DNA of 64,000 nt, from positions 1 through 64,000 of the forward strand of contig JAJGOT010000977.1 in the NCBI GenBank assembly GCA_022457155.1. The letters run 5' to 3'. Both the position numbers and the translations under genes were made by a program. This document shows, piece by piece, positions 22,527 through 35,687 of the stretch. Source of the DNA: Cladopsammia gracilis (taxonomy: Eukaryota > Cnidaria > Anthozoa > Scleractinia > Dendrophylliidae). Below the pieces are notes generated by a model. It searched no databases, was not told the DNA's origin, and saw only the letters and a program-made list of their open reading frames with translations. Position 1 is the stretch's first letter. Each line of letters opens with the position of its first letter.

Positions 22527-22996
22527 GGTTAACTCTCGTTAACATCTCTCAAACGGACCTTGGACACCTTATGAGGTTTTACACAACGTAGTATTTTTTA
22601 TCGTTATACCGTAGTACTGACGTACACGAGAACAGAACCCCATTTTATTGGGCAGAGAACTAAGAGAACAGAGATCCGGCTAAGCAAAGAGTAGGGTTTT
22701 GGAGTTTAGCATTGATCTACAGTGTTTAGGGTTAAGCACTGATTTGAAAACGGTTAGCTTTCATTTATTGTTATGGGTAACTCTATAAATATGTTAAAAA
22801 TTACATCTCCCGGCAGCTAATCCACGTTGGTATAGTGGATAAGGATATTACTTATGAAGCAAACGACTCGGGTTCGAGGCATACACTTTACTGATCTTTT
22901 TTTCTTATTTTACTCTAAGTGTGAAATAGGTTTTACTTCATGTAACTTAAAGTGAAAAGGAAAGGTCCGTTTGAGAGATGTTAACGAGTGTTAACC
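22527..22996. mobile_element. TIR element enclosing a tRNA-like unit
   Basis: Inverted repeats of 34 bp (22527-22560 and 22963-22996) start GGTTAACTCTCGTTAACATC and differ by one base. They enclose 402 bp that include a tRNA-like Pol III unit at about 22820-22905. No ORF is present. This combination of TIR ends and a tRNA-like core is unusual, since SINEs normally lack TIRs. Confidence 0.75.
22818..22905 (+). other. tRNA-like Pol III promoter unit
   Basis: An A-box-like TATAGTGGATAAGG (22831-22844) and a B box GGTTCGAGGC (22871-22880) have tRNA-like spacing and are followed 16 nt later by a T7 terminator. The arms do not fold into a good cloverleaf, so it is not a functional tRNA gene. Confidence 0.5.
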
Positions 22997-25900
22997 GAAA
23001 AATGACGGGACGGTTCTATGAGTATGGGGCTGCGCAGCCGAGCCTTCGGCTCGGCGAGTGCTCCGCTATAATTTTCAAAACTGTGATGATTTCAAGCGGA
23101 CCAAATCGAAATGAAATTTTTTTCCAAAAAGCTAGTTCCTTAAATAACTGCTTTGATTTTGCCATGTATTAGTTTTTCCCGGCTTCACAGTTTCTTCAAA
23201 GTGTTGTCGCAAATACACAATCTTGTTTCATGCAAAATTTCGTGTGAAATGTAATTCGATCGCGCGCTGTTTTTCTTGATCATGAATCCAAAATATTTTT
23301 TCTAAAGGTCAAAACGTTTTAATGAAACTCATATTTCCTTGAATGGAAATGTCTTTCCTTGAATAAAACAGTTAAACGCTTATCAGAATTCAGTGATTTT
23401 CTGCTTCCGGAAGGCTTGGCGATTTATTTATCCTAATTCAACCTAATTGCAGCGCCGAGTGCTACAGGGTAGCGTCTGCGAATTATAAACATCACAAAAT
23501 AATATTTAAATTCAGAAACCTGCTTTATTATATCTAGTGTTTTCTAAAATTTCCGATTTTGCCTGTCTTGTGTATATAGAATGCCATTCTTATCCGTAAA
23601 GATAATTCGCATAATGTTTTCGCGAATCAAAAAAATCTTGACAGCATATTTTATTTCAGAAAGCGCTATTTAATTTAATTATATTTACTGGCGTGCCTCT
23701 ACTGTGATTATTGGCTTCATGAAGAAAACGCTCGAACAAGTTTGATCGCAATTTGCCCTTAAGTGTTAAACTTTAAATTGGAATCTTCTTCTAATTATTT
23801 GATATTTCCTCAAGGTTTAACGCATCAACTATTTTTATAAAAGCAGTACACTAGAAAGAGCGGAATAAAATTTTGGACCTTTACATATATCAGATTTAAT
23901 ATCGAGAATGTGCACGAAAGAAGCGATGTTAAAACTGGGCAATTAGCACAATAATTAGACATCTCCTCAGTCTACAATAATTAGTGTGAACAATTTTCGA
24001 ATAAAAGACATAGGTTGAGTATGAAAAATATCCTGAAAAACTAACTTGAAAGTAAAAATATCAAAAATTGCGTAGACATTTTGGATTTTGTGACGCGATG
24101 GAAGTTAGCACTGACGAAATGCAAGTCTGGCTTTGTTTACAAAAGATCGCTTTTCAGACCAATTCTTAAAATAACAAACACAGGAAATGGACAACGAATT
24201 CTCTCAGTTGAAAGTTTTATTCAAATATCTACTAGTTTAGTCTCAAGAGCAAAACGCGTTAAATTATCGCATCCAGGAAACTGTCGGCCACGCAAGCAAA
24301 TTTGTTTAGCACATGGCGAATATCTCGCTCGACCGAATCTGTCCGAGTTTTCTAAATATTTCTCAAAAGCCACCTATAACACTGCAAAGAAACAGTCTAT
24401 GAAATGTTTCTTATAAAGTAAATGGACATTAAAAAATGTGACTTTCTTTACCGTAGTTTTCTAGGAATGCTTGAAAATTCTTAGAAAAGTCTGCCGCTTC
24501 GAGTATAATTCTGAAAGAAGACGTCCTCACTTTGTGACAAATGGATGCTGATCTGAGCTCTCAAACCGCCACTATAAAGGCATAAAGACTTTTTCTTTCC
24601 ATTTCGAAGTCTTAAAAGGCGTGTTTTCATTCCGGTTATGCAAAATGAACGTCTGCAAAATGTAAGCGTGGAGTACACGAGCGCCTACTTGTTTGAAATC
24701 TGATAGTCTCTCTGAGTGACAAACCGGTTCGTTTCTAGTCCCCCCCAAAACCCAAACGGACTCTGATTGGTTTAACCTTCATGAAACAATAAAGGACAAA
24801 AGAAAATTTCTAGGGGAGCCAGGGGCGAATTCGTGTACACTAAAATATGCGTGCATAAATTTGCATGCAAAATTGTGACAAAAAATACGAAGAAAAACGG
24901 AGGGCGAATTTTAACTCATCCCGCTTCGCACATGAGTAAAAAGGCCTTGTCTATGCAAGATCAGCCTTTCCAAAACTTGAAACAGCCTCGGGAAAGATTT
25001 GAATAAAGTAATGGCGACAAGTCGAAGCTGGACTTTACCGGTTTCAAATAGGCGGTCTTTTCGTTGAAATTTGAACTTAAAATCAGTTTGGCATTAAAAG
25101 TATTCAGCACATCTACTTCCCAAAACAAAAGAAAAAGCAGAAAGCAAAATTATGATAATAGTAGCACTCCCGACAATTTTGGATAGGTGTGTGCCGCCGA
25201 GGTTCTCAAACAGGCCTGACCCTATTTAAGGGTAGAAATCGAGATTTGATACCTTTTTAAGGCCCAAAACCAAGCTATACAAGCAATAAAATCGCTTTGT
25301 TAAACTTTAAAAAGTGTTTCAGGCGTGTAGTACAGTTTTAACAGACCATATGTTTTTCGTTTTGCGCGTTGGGGTGAATACTGCAATTTAGTGACCCTAT
25401 CTAAGGAATATCTTAGGATCACAATACCAAAAATACCAAAAAGGATACCAGATTTAAGGACTGAGCACCTCAAAAACCCTACCCTATCGGGCGGCACATA
25501 CCTATATAGCGTATATAAGGGAGTACCCCCCCCCCCCCCCCTGTACAGCTCCGCAAAGACCGCACGCAAATGATCCTCAAATTGGACCTAAATGATCCCC
25601 ATCACAATCACAATTCAAACTCAATCACTGACGACGATAACAACAGCGACAGTGGCACAAAACAATAGGTTAAATGAGCGAAAACAATGCCTCTGCACGT
25701 ACGTTTACATTTTGATACATTTCTTTGCCGTTCCCTGCAAAACAACTCCGAAGAGGGGAAGTTTTGATACTTTGACATCAATTTGGCTGGCTATCTTTTG
25801 GAACTTCAAGAACATTCAAATATAATAGCGACCGTGTAAATGCAAAAAGTACGGCCGAAGAAATTTGATTGAACTGGCACTTTAATAAGAATGTAAAAGT

Positions 25901-26650
25901 AGTTTCGTGAAGGTTGTGGCTGAGGGGAACTCAGGTCGCTTGTGATAGCGGTCGCACAAAGAGCTTCAACTGAAATCACATTCATGTACACTGCACGAGA
26001 AATCGACTTTACCAAACACTTTTGACATATGTTATAAAAAGTGGCAAAGGCCATCTTTAATTCAAGTCGAAGGCAGTGCATCTTTCACGGTATTGTAAAG
26101 GTGTTGTTAGTGGCTTTGGCTTGTGCAAATTAAGGCACCTTTGATTCGCCCGTGACGTGCATCACTATCAGTACTTTTGACGCGCGTCAAAATTGTGTCA
26201 AAGAAACGTCAAAGGTATTCTAAAACCTTTGATCATATTTGATGCCTGCGTCGCGCAACTTTGTCAGACCTCGTGCAGTGGTGTCTCTTGAGCAACAATA
26301 GGCTAACAATACACACACACACACACAATACACACACTTAGCCATAAATTGGTACAAATGACACAAGCTACTCGTGTTCGAGCGAGGCTCAGTTGTTCGA
26401 AAGCCGATTAACGCTGAACCAGGATTAACCGTTAACCAACAATATTGTTTCTGTTGTTCAAAACCACTTTTGAATTAAGATGCTTAGTTATGCTTAGTTA
26501 TCATTGCAGAGTTGTCAAAGTGAAATTTGGAGGGGGGGGGGGGGGGGTATTCTCATATTATCTGAACGCAAAGTGGAAACTGATTTGTTTTAATTGCTTT
26601 CCTCTTTAACATTTACTTGATTGACACTTTCAACAACAACTACTTCCATC
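22997..26650. other. no gene recognised; dispersed repeats
   Basis: No ORF in this 3.6 kb looks like a real protein. A diverged repeat at 23935-24050 matches 8760-8890. C- and G-tracts of 14-17 nt lie at about 25527 and 26532, (CA)n at about 26312, and (AT)n at 26660-26705. The frame at 24081-24416 is open but has no recognisable motif. Confidence 0.45.
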
Positions 26651-26654
26651 ACAC

Positions 26655-26710
<56 letters not shown>

Positions 26711-26739
26711 TAAATAACAATTTATACTTTTAAAGAAAA

Positions 26740-27774
26740 TTAGTCCAACCGGCTTATATTAGTGGCTGTCATTTCCAGACTAATTTGTTGTGTTGCTATT
26801 CTTTCAGATTGCTTAGGTTGACCCACTTTCAATCCGCATTTCCAAAGACTCTTTAAAGCTTGGTTATAATTTGTGCTAAACACGAAAAGGATGACGGGGT
26901 TAATGGCTGTACTCAAAGAAGGAAAAACATAAAAAGAAAAACCTACAAATAATAAGCATTTGTCCTTTGCGAAAAGAGATGGCTGAATTTTTTTAAGAAA
27001 CAAATAAACGCAAAGTGGAGTCCAGCAGATAAAAAATGCAAACACGATCGATATCAAGATCTTCACAATCCTCTGGTTCTGCTGGCGGCGTTTAACATTT
27101 TCTTGACCTTTTTGCAAGTTTGGTCTGTTTTTTAAAGTTCTGATAATCACAGAGTACAGACCTATGATTGTGATAACAGGAATAACGTACAAAAGGATAA
27201 AACCCGCACCATTGAAAATTGTCAAAGCTTCGTCACTCATCAGAAATCTGCAAAATCTTTGATCCTCTACTTTGATTACCCTGGCAAAAAGGACGTAAGG
27301 TAAACCACAGCATATAGGTATTATCCAAGATATTGACAGAAAAATCGCCCGAATTTTCACATTCATCATAACAGCTTTCAAGGGGAAGACAATAGCGACA
27401 AATCTGTCCAAAGCAATTAGTACCAAGCACAGAACCGAAACAACCTGTGACACCACCCTGATATACATTCCCAGTTTACATACAGATGAAGCCCAAGGCT
27501 CATTGATGAAGATGTTAGGTGTCAGCATTCCTTCACTGGCGTACAGTGGCCAATTGAACAACGGTCCGAGGAAGTCGGAGACAGCCATGTTTACGATGTA
27601 GTAGTTGGTGCTTGTCCGCAAGCTGGGCGTCTTTATGAAGGTTGTAACAACCAAGGTATTCCCGATAAACGTCGCTGTACTTATCACAGCCAGAATCGAT
27701 GTAAACATCATAGAAACCATAGCGGAGCAGCCTGGAGATGAGGAGTGCAACTGATCTTCTGAGGAATTATTCAT
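26740..27774 (-). CDS. class A (rhodopsin-like) GPCR, neuropeptide-receptor type
   Basis: A single uninterrupted 344-codon frame encodes a complete seven-helix receptor at the plasma membrane. Landmarks are N39 in TM1 (GNTLVV), D67 in TM2 (NMAVSDF), C99 at the top of TM3 pairing with C175 in loop 2 (RFCRF), and the E/DRY variant DRF at 123-125. Others are W150 in TM4, P199 in TM5, CWTP at 250-253 in TM6, and NPVILF at 292-297 in TM7, an NPxxY variant ending in Phe. The N-terminus NNSS offers N-glycosylation sites. A basic third loop (VKRRQQNQR) and a short tail follow. It is intronless, as is common in cnidarian GPCR expansions. The ligand is unknown; the layout is closest to peptide receptors. 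It is the only confident host gene here. Confidence 0.93.
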   Translation of the reverse strand: MNNSSEDQLHSSSPGCSAMVSMMFTSILAVISTATFIGNTLVVTTFIKTPSLRTSTNYYIVNMAVSDFLGPLFNWPLYASEGMLTPNIFINEPWASSVCKLGMYIRVVSQVVSVLCLVLIALDRFVAIVFPLKAVMMNVKIRAIFLSISWIIPICCGLPYVLFARVIKVEDQRFCRFLMSDEALTIFNGAGFILLYVIPVITIIGLYSVIIRTLKNRPNLQKGQENVKRRQQNQRIVKILISIVFAFFICWTPLCVYLFLKKIQPSLFAKDKCLLFVGFSFYVFPSLSTAINPVILFVFSTNYNQALKSLWKCGLKVGQPKQSERIATQQISLEMTATNISRLD

Positions 27775-28401
27775 TTGTTGTCGTCTTCTGTCTGAAACTC
27801 AGTGCTAAGGAAGTCGGTTGACTGGCAGACTCTGATCTGAGTACTTTTTTTTATCTTGATTGAAAATTATAACAAAAAGTGAATTAGAAAATAATAAAGG
27901 AACTAACTGGTAAAAAAAAGTGATAAATGTTGCTGTTCTTTTGTAATTCAGGAAGATTAGTTTGATTCACTTGTAAAATATACGCGTTAAATATACGCGT
28001 TACAGAAGAACAAATGAAGCAGTGGATAAGACCTTTCGTTTACTAATGTTGTGTTCAACTGGGAATTTTAGAAAAAGCCGTTTAATTTAAGTGAATAAGC
28101 AGAGTTTTCTTTTGATCAAGAGAATGTAACCACTGCGACCACTCGAATCGAGCCACTTGGAAGAAAATTGACAAATTACCTCGCAAATCAAGAACAAAGG
28201 ATTACGACCTTTTCTGTAAACGGACCAATAGCGTTGTAGCATCCAGACAATAGACCTTTCACTAAATTTGAATACCAAGTTTGCCGACCTTTCAGAAAAC
28301 TGTCCCATTTTTTATTGTACGTTTCAATCCGCGAGCGCTAGCAAATTTATTCAGGAAAGATTCGAGAAGAATACATAGATTACTTCATGGGCAGTGCGGG
28401 C
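27775..28401. other. upstream region of the GPCR gene
   Basis: No other gene is seen. The receptor transcript would begin in this stretch, but no definite TATA box or initiator could be assigned. Confidence 0.4.
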
Positions 28402-28504
28402 GTACACGGTATTTACGCACGAGTTGGTGCGTAATTACCGCTCGCTCGCAAAGCCTCGCTCGTTCGATTTTTGATACAAACCAACGAGTGCGTAAATACC
28501 GTAC
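28402..28504. mobile_element. short fold-back element
   Basis: The left arm GTACACGGTATTTACGCACG and the right arm CGTGCGTAAATACCGTAC-type complement (ending near 28504) enclose a GC-rich loop with CTCGCTCG repeats. It is about 103 bp long and has no coding capacity. Confidence 0.7.
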
Positions 28505-29357
28505 AAAGGACTGCTCATGCTGTAATTTGTTTACGTACTGAGATTGGACGAAACGCTTTTTTTCAAGTGTGAGAAAGTTGTTTCGCCATTCTGATTGGCT
28601 GCGAAACCCGAACGGAGTTTTCACACGCCAAATTTCAATAGAAAGTCTCAATAAGTATGAAAAATTAGCCCTTTCAAGCAAAACATTACTTCATGGTTTT
28701 AAACAGAATTCTAAGTTGAAGTTTGATGGATTGCTTCGTTTCCGAAACAACTTTCGCTGGAAAATTAAAGACTTTTCTTTAATCTTCTCGTGCAACAGAG
28801 AAAGCATCCGTTTGTTTTGCAAAAGACTTAAAAAATTCCTTCTTATTTAGTTCTTAGTCAAAAATACTCTTTGTTGAGCTACATACTTCTTCTTTGCTTT
28901 TCTTTTCTTTTCTTTTTAAAATAATACATTTTATATTTCATGCTGTCCTCATAATTCGTATGATGTATCCTATATTGTCAGGAAGCCTATAGTGCATAAG
29001 CCCCCGGCTTCTATATAGGCTTCCTTGTCACTACCACATTAAACATTTTGTAGTCTATCGTCTTTTAAGTTATTATAAATTTCTAGTGTGTTGTATTATT
29101 ATTATTATAATTGTTATTATTATAAATTTTATTTTTATATAAATTTTATTTTTATTGAAATTTTTTTTAGTAACACTTTTACGATATTTTATGGATTGTA
29201 ATTATTGAAATTTTTTTTAGTAACACTTTTACGATATTTTATGGATTGTAATTATGAATATTTTTAGCATTTTAGTAGGTTAATAATTGTAATTATTAAA
29301 AAAAATTAATCAAGTTAATTGTTTGTTATTTAAAAAAAAATTATTATTAAAATCATT

Positions 29358-29418
<61 letters not shown>

Positions 29419-32100
29419 GTGGTTAATGGCAAAATAAATAAAATGGAAAAATGGAAAATGGAAAAAAAATAGTGTGCCAGACATTCCAGAAGGTTTGTAA
29501 AAAAATATGTTTACGCCATACATTGCATCCAATGTTCATGAGATAGATCGCCGTAAAATTACAGATGATCGTATGACGAAGAGAAAAATTATTTCCAGTT
29601 TCTACTGCCGGCTACATTAAAGCCCCAAATCTCAAAATCTTCAACTTTGAAAAAGAGTAGGTGCATTATAACTCATCACACTAGTACACCGGTCGCCCAG
29701 TTCGTTCTCACCTGATGAACCATTCCTGTGTGGAAACGCATGTTTTGCTTAAGATATTGTTGCTGTGGGTAACAGCCGGATTTTCTCAGTTCTTAGTTCG
29801 TGAGAGGCTTCATTTTGAAGTGAAAGCGTTATAGGAAGTCCGTTCGTAATATAAAATGACTTGCATTAGTGCTTATTCCGCATGTATACTATCGTCACAT
29901 TTACACATCGGTTTATTTCCTTTATCACTGTAAAGCTAATAAATTGTAGATTCCGAAAATAGTAATTAGTTTTCCTGTTTTCCCTTAGATAAGAGTGCGC
30001 GAGCCTTAAACGCAAAACCGACGGTGTTTGCTTCACTGAATTACCAGTCTCCGTGTTAGCGCGAAAATCAAAACAAACTGGTCCGTGTCACTCGAGAGCT
30101 AATGGCCTAACAAAGTATGTGAGGATTTTTCGATATTTTCATTGGTTCCCGAATAAATCCACTTTGAAGTTGGACAATATAAAATTGTTCTTTGCGCATC
30201 ACACTTTGGGGCGCCACGAGAAAACTTTTTGGAATTTCATAAAAGCCCCACACACTTTGGTGCATAAATATCCAGCAAACATACTGGCCAAGTTTCGTGA
30301 AAATCTCACAAATCTACATACCCTATTAATTCATTTGAACAGAGGCCATTCTCGCAAAAACAAACCTCGAGTTTTTGGCCTCGAAAGATTTTCACTGTTT
30401 TCACACCTCATTTAAGCGGCTGTCATCGTGGTTGTGCCGCCAACCAATGAAATGAAACATGTAGAACCCCCTGAAGAGCATCGTCACACAGCAGTGTATG
30501 TGAATTCGATTAACCGCCGATTAGTCAAGTTATTCAAAGGAAAAAAACATAGAAAAAAACGGCAAAGTTTCGCGCAACTGCAAACCCAGTCCGTGTCCGT
30601 GGTCCGCAGTCGATGAATATATTGAAGAATGATGTAAACACTTTACTGTATCTATTTGCCGTCACCACGGTCCATGGTCCATGGTCAATAATCGTGAATA
30701 TATTAAAGAATGATGATTTATCTGATTGATTATATCTGATTGCTGGAAGGCTTATTCCAATTTGTCCAAACATGGTTATGAGCACCGAACAGTCAATCAT
30801 TCAGTTGCGTGTGATGGTGATAATATGAATAAAATGGAAGGGCAATGGCGTCAAACAAAGGTTAAGCTGCCTCCATTTGGTGTATGAAAACACTATTTTT
30901 CCTCTGATTTGGCGGAATTTATGTGGCGACACATTCACAAAGAGGACGATTTATTTCAAGCCTTCCTAACATAACATATATGTAGTGTTACCATAACACT
31001 AAATAAAAGCTAACTAGTTCGAGTCAGTGCTTAACCCTAATCACTATAGATCAGCGCTAAACTCCAGAAACGCAATTCATTGATAACAATTTTTTTTATA
31101 TATAAGCTTATGTATTCATCTAGCTGCGGACCGCGTTGGCAAATCTTAGTGTTTTCGTCATTCTTAATTTATTAATGTGTTAATCGACTGCGGGACCGCG
31201 GACCGCGGTGACACTTGTTTTACCTTACGCTTTCAGAGTGGACGGGTATTGTAAAGTTTAGCCAAAGTTTTCAAAGAAATGAAAACACAACAGACGTGGC
31301 CGCGGAAATTGACCGAAAACGCGCGCTGGTATCAGCAGTAAATGCAAGCGAGTAAGCTGTTCAATCATTTATTATTCTTTTACTCTTCGCCGCGGTTCTT
31401 TTCACTCGTGATCTCTACAATTATGCTAACCAAAAATTTCCACTTTGGCTTTAATAGTCAAATTGTAAATCTTCAGGAATTGGAACAAGCGTAGACGACG
31501 GTGTGAAACATGGAAAATGGCCGGGTAGAATACGCTATGACGCTAGAATACAATACGCTATGACGATGCGAAATACGCTCAGCATTGCGATGTAAACAAA
31601 ATATGCATAACATGTAATGCGAGATCCCACGGATAAAGTTTAGCGGGAAAAGTACAAGAAGGCGCTGCACTCCGAAAAGAAATTAACGGATTATCACACC
31701 TTTCGCTACTTATCAACTATTCTCTTGAAACTCTTTTTTAAGAATATCTCGAGTTCTTTTAATGATTTTGCAAAACTTCTTTCAATATTTTCTAGATTAA
31801 TGTTATATCTTTACAGAAATTAAAAAAATAAAATTATGCAAAATGGGACCAATAAAGGTTTACAGTAACCTTAAGCCTATATTGTTATTAGCAATGCAAG
31901 CACAAGTTTCGGCGAGGCGCAAGCCCAAGCACAAAACTACATTAACATAAAGAACAAAATTTTTTGCTGATCCTTGTCCTCGCGTCTGTATTTCGAAGGG
32001 TTTGGCCGGGGAAGTTGTACTTCATGGGTGCTAATGCCTTGCAGCCGAAAGGCTGGAAAATGTGTAATAAAACCCCGCTTTCCCTTAAAAGCCAGAATTA
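28505..32100. other. no gene recognised; simple and tandem repeats
   Basis: A 58-bp unit is duplicated in tandem at about 29150-29253 (landmark TTTAGTAACACTTTTACG). An (AT)n tract lies at about 29372-29413. Near 30660 CCATGGTCCATGGTC is a small palindromic repeat. The 120-codon frame at 30053-30415 has no family match and is not supported as a gene. Confidence 0.45.
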
Positions 32101-32181
32101 ATGGCCGTTTTTATACTAGAGACGCATTATCTGTCTGGACGAACTTGGGCAAACATTTGTAGTTCGTCTGGTTATGCGTCC

Positions 32182-32218
<37 letters not shown>

Positions 32219-32343
32219 AGATGAACTATCTTTCGAAATGCGTCTTGAACGACGCACTACGAAAGATAGTTCGTCTAGACGGATAATGCGTCTTGGGCCC
32301 GTCTTTATGCTAGAGATGCATAACCAGACGAACTACAAATGTT

Positions 32344-32374
<31 letters not shown>

Positions 32375-32470
32375 TCTAGTTGTTCGTACCGTCTTTACAC
32401 TAGACGCATAACATGACAGACGCATTATTTGTCTGGACGGATAATGCGTCTCTAGTATAAAAACGGCCAT
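32101..32470. mobile_element. nested palindromic fold-back element
   Basis: The outer TIRs of about 30 bp (32101-32130 and 32441-32470) start ATGGCCGTTTTTATACTAGA. Inside, a second palindrome centred near 32250 pairs CAAGACGCATTATCCGTCTAG with its complement, and a third set of TCGTCTGG/CCAGACGA arms lies between. The recurring word is GACGCATTAT. The whole 370 bp could fold into a branched structure. No ORF or clear target duplication was seen. Confidence 0.85.
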
Positions 32471-33664
32471 TTCTCGATATTTTCCAGTTTTTACGACAAG
32501 CATCACTGAAAATTATTTAATTAACCATAGAAAAAGCTAATGGTCTATCATCCTTTGGCAAGCAAAAACATTTTCCTATTTCACTTTCCTCGAGTGTCAG
32601 GTGCGAGGGTGGACGGCTAGTCAGACCTGCGTCACCTTGATAACGAATTGTTGCTGTTTACAACAACTGAGACACTTTAATTATTACCAGTGAACCTTCG
32701 CGTGATCGTATGAATTGATTATCAGCTGATATTAAATCGAAAATGATTACTCGCATACGGATATTAAAGCGTTAGATCAGCAATGACTGCTTCTGTTTCT
32801 GAAGAGACCAACCGTCGCCAAAATGTCTTGCTCCACATACCGATACATGGTTTATTTTATGTACAAACAGTACACATATCAAATTTTTGCTGGTACATGG
32901 ATAAAGTTGCTCCACCAGCTTTAACAACAATATAGAGCAAAGTTTCTTCGGCTAAGGAAACACGACGGCAGAAAGTCGATGAATCCGATGATCCCAGTCA
33001 AACGCATTACTGAATCAATATACTTAAACCGTGGCGGTATGGCATTATGTCTAGGCCTCCTATCTATTAGCTCACCCTAATGTTTTTAAGTTTTTTATAG
33101 CTAAAAACACTGACTTTCTCTTTAACTACCACAAACGTTACTTTTCTTTTGTAGGTTTGAGCGCTAAAGTAATATGAACATGTTTGCCGAGGGCTAGAGT
33201 TTCTATTATGCCGTTTCCTTCCATATTTCTCGATTGAAGCGTATGGGATATCAGTTGATTTCTACAAGCGAGTGTACGAATATAATATTAGGACATCATC
33301 TTATGTATTTAAAACTCACCTGGAGTCACACCACGTCACTAAACAGCGTGTACTTTCAGGTTTAATTTCTTCGTTTGAAGTTAAGCAAAATGCACCTTGA
33401 TTTACACGAAAGTTGGACAAGAAGTTACCCGCACGTCTTCGCTCTTTCTTACTACAAGTGTGAATTTGTCTTACTTTTTCCCTGAATTTGTCTTCCTGTT
33501 AATCAGTTACGTTGCTTCCGGTGTTAATATCCGCTCACAATATGCCGCATAAATAATTAAACAAAGCCAATAATTACAGGTTTCAAACTGACAATAAGTT
33601 TAGTTGCAGTTTGTTAATAATCACTTTTGTCCGCATACTATAAATTGCAGCACGTTTTTCTATC

Positions 33665-34195
33665 TTTCCAATACCACTTTATACTGGAGGCCAGTTGTAT
33701 GTGCGTCGATGCACTCAAGACACTCATGGCAAATGATCATAAAAGTATTGGAAGTCAGCGACTCAGCGACAATCTCGAAGACTGAGAAGATTAGTAGGGG
33801 AATCACTCTACGGTTTACAAGCGCACCTTGGAACTAAATTAAGACGAAGTTCGTCAAACATTTATATCCGCATACGATAAAGACCAAGACCACTTTATGC
33901 TGGAGGCCTGTTGTCTGCGCGTGGAAGCACAACCTCCTGTCATCATCATCATCGTCAGTTCCGTTTCCTTGTGTGGGAAATAGAGCGGGAAAACTCCTGT
34001 AATTAAGTCATATTCTCGGGATATATGATCATAAAACTACAAATGAAGTTAGCGACAATCTCAACGACTGAGAACTAAAAGAAACGCTTCGTTAAGCATC
34101 GCGTGTCGATTAAGGGTAACAAGGTTAAAGGAGTCACCCTGTGGTTTACAAGCACACCTTGAAACTAAATTTAGCCCAAGTTCGTCATTCGCAAT
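33665..34195. repeat. diverged tandem duplication
   Basis: Two copies share CACTTTATNCTGGAGGCC (33678 and 33891), GCGACAATCTC (33767 and 34052) and GGTTTACAAGC near 33813 and 34145. The copies are about 220-330 bp apart because of indels. No coding region was seen. Confidence 0.7.
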
Positions 34196-34890
34196 CTGAC
34201 TGAAACGTTAAACATCCTTTTTTCTCTTGAACTCTTTTATCAACGCTTTGGTGTTTTGCTACCACACAAGTCACTGATATTTTTTGTTTCCTCTTTTATT
34301 TAAAGAAAACTGTCTAAAGTCACTGAAGAAAAGAAATACTAAGTGGATTTGATGACACCAATCATAGACAAGTTTCTCTTTCGTCGCCCACTGCTCAGAC
34401 CAAAGCCAAAATATGTTGAATAAATGTTTTGTTACACATCACTGAAAATGTTTCTACTAATAAACGTGGGTACTGGGAAGTGTTGACTTGAACTGATTTA
34501 CCAGAATACTGATTATCTCTCTCAGCAACAAAGATTTCACGATGGCTCCATCTCCATTTCTCGTGGGGCGGCGCCAGCGTACAAAAACAGATTTTATATA
34601 AAAGGAGACAAATAAAAACTTTTACAAATATGTTATGGTTTTCTCCAGTTTTTTTGACGTTCATTCATAGCTCCACCAATCGAATATTTTCCCCTTTGTC
34701 ATCATCATCATCAATCTGCTTCAATACTTTCTTCTCACTAAAAATTGAAAAAAACACACTGCAATAGATAGTATTTGAGTTATTTGTTATGATTATAAAA
34801 TATGCATTTTTAAATCGGGTTATGGTTATTAAACACGCACTCTGTTTGGTAAAAGGAAACGGGGAAGGCCAAAATTAACCTAGCGAATTA

Positions 34891-35079
34891 AGGACTATAG
34901 TTTACAGAGCTAACAGAGATGTGTCTCTAAACTGGGACGAGGCACAACGTATTGCACAGGGCAGGTTTGAATTGGAAAATACCGTTACTGCCTTATGTTC
35001 CACAAGGAACGAAGAGGAGTTAATAAGTCAGTATCTCTGTTTGGATGACAAGGTGTGCTTGACGAATTCTGGTTGGTAA
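34891..35079 (+). pseudogene. LINE C-terminal fragment
   Basis: An open frame of 62 codons reads RTIVYRANRDVSLNWDEAQR and then VTALCSTRNEEELI before a stop. It is preceded, one frame off, by KRKRGRPKLT. This wording is characteristic of the extreme C-terminus of non-LTR retrotransposon polymerases. It is a 5'-truncated insertion, inferred from motif likeness only. Confidence 0.65.
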
Positions 35080-35687
35080 GCCAAGTTTTATGGTTATATA
35101 ACAAGCAATATGATTAGTTGGCTAACTGTAATCATATGGTTATATAACACGCACTCTGTTTGGTTGACTAGGTGTCCTCGACGAGGATTGCTACATATAT
35201 CATTTACTGTGACAAAATCAAAGTCGAAAACTAAATACGTTTTCATTGTCAGATGCAAACGCTACCCTAGGAGTGGGTTGTGAAATTCTTGATAAAACTG
35301 TTTAAGCCATCACTTGTGTCTCTAGTGATGGCTTGTGATTCAGATTCACTCTTGTAAACTGAAGTGTCAGTCTAGGTAAACATGCATGTGCTTGTTTTCC
35401 ATTCCTGTCCAAAGTAAAACGTTTTTGTAATTAGTGCAGATTTTATTCAATCATTCTGGACATTTCATTACTCACAATAACTCATTTTAGATCAATCGAT
35501 ACCCCTTTGCATCAACTCTGCAGCCTTCAATAAATAATTGGTAACAATTATTTCACCCCACACCTACCTATGATTGATTAACATAACCCCTTCCTCTTCC
35601 CTAATCCTGTTCCTTGCTGGATTGAGCTTCACCCCCCTCCTTTCGTCATCTAGTCCGTTGCTTTACCCTGGTTACAGAGGTTTTCTT

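Noticed and set aside
22818..22905. functional tRNA gene
   Set aside because: A and B boxes are present, but acceptor and T arms do not pair, so no cloverleaf forms.
24081..24416. 111-codon plus-strand ORF
   Set aside because: It adjoins a dispersed repeat, and its composition and lack of motifs do not support a protein.
30053..30415. 120-codon plus-strand ORF
   Set aside because: No domain, no splice context and no recognisable family; likely chance in a gene-free stretch.
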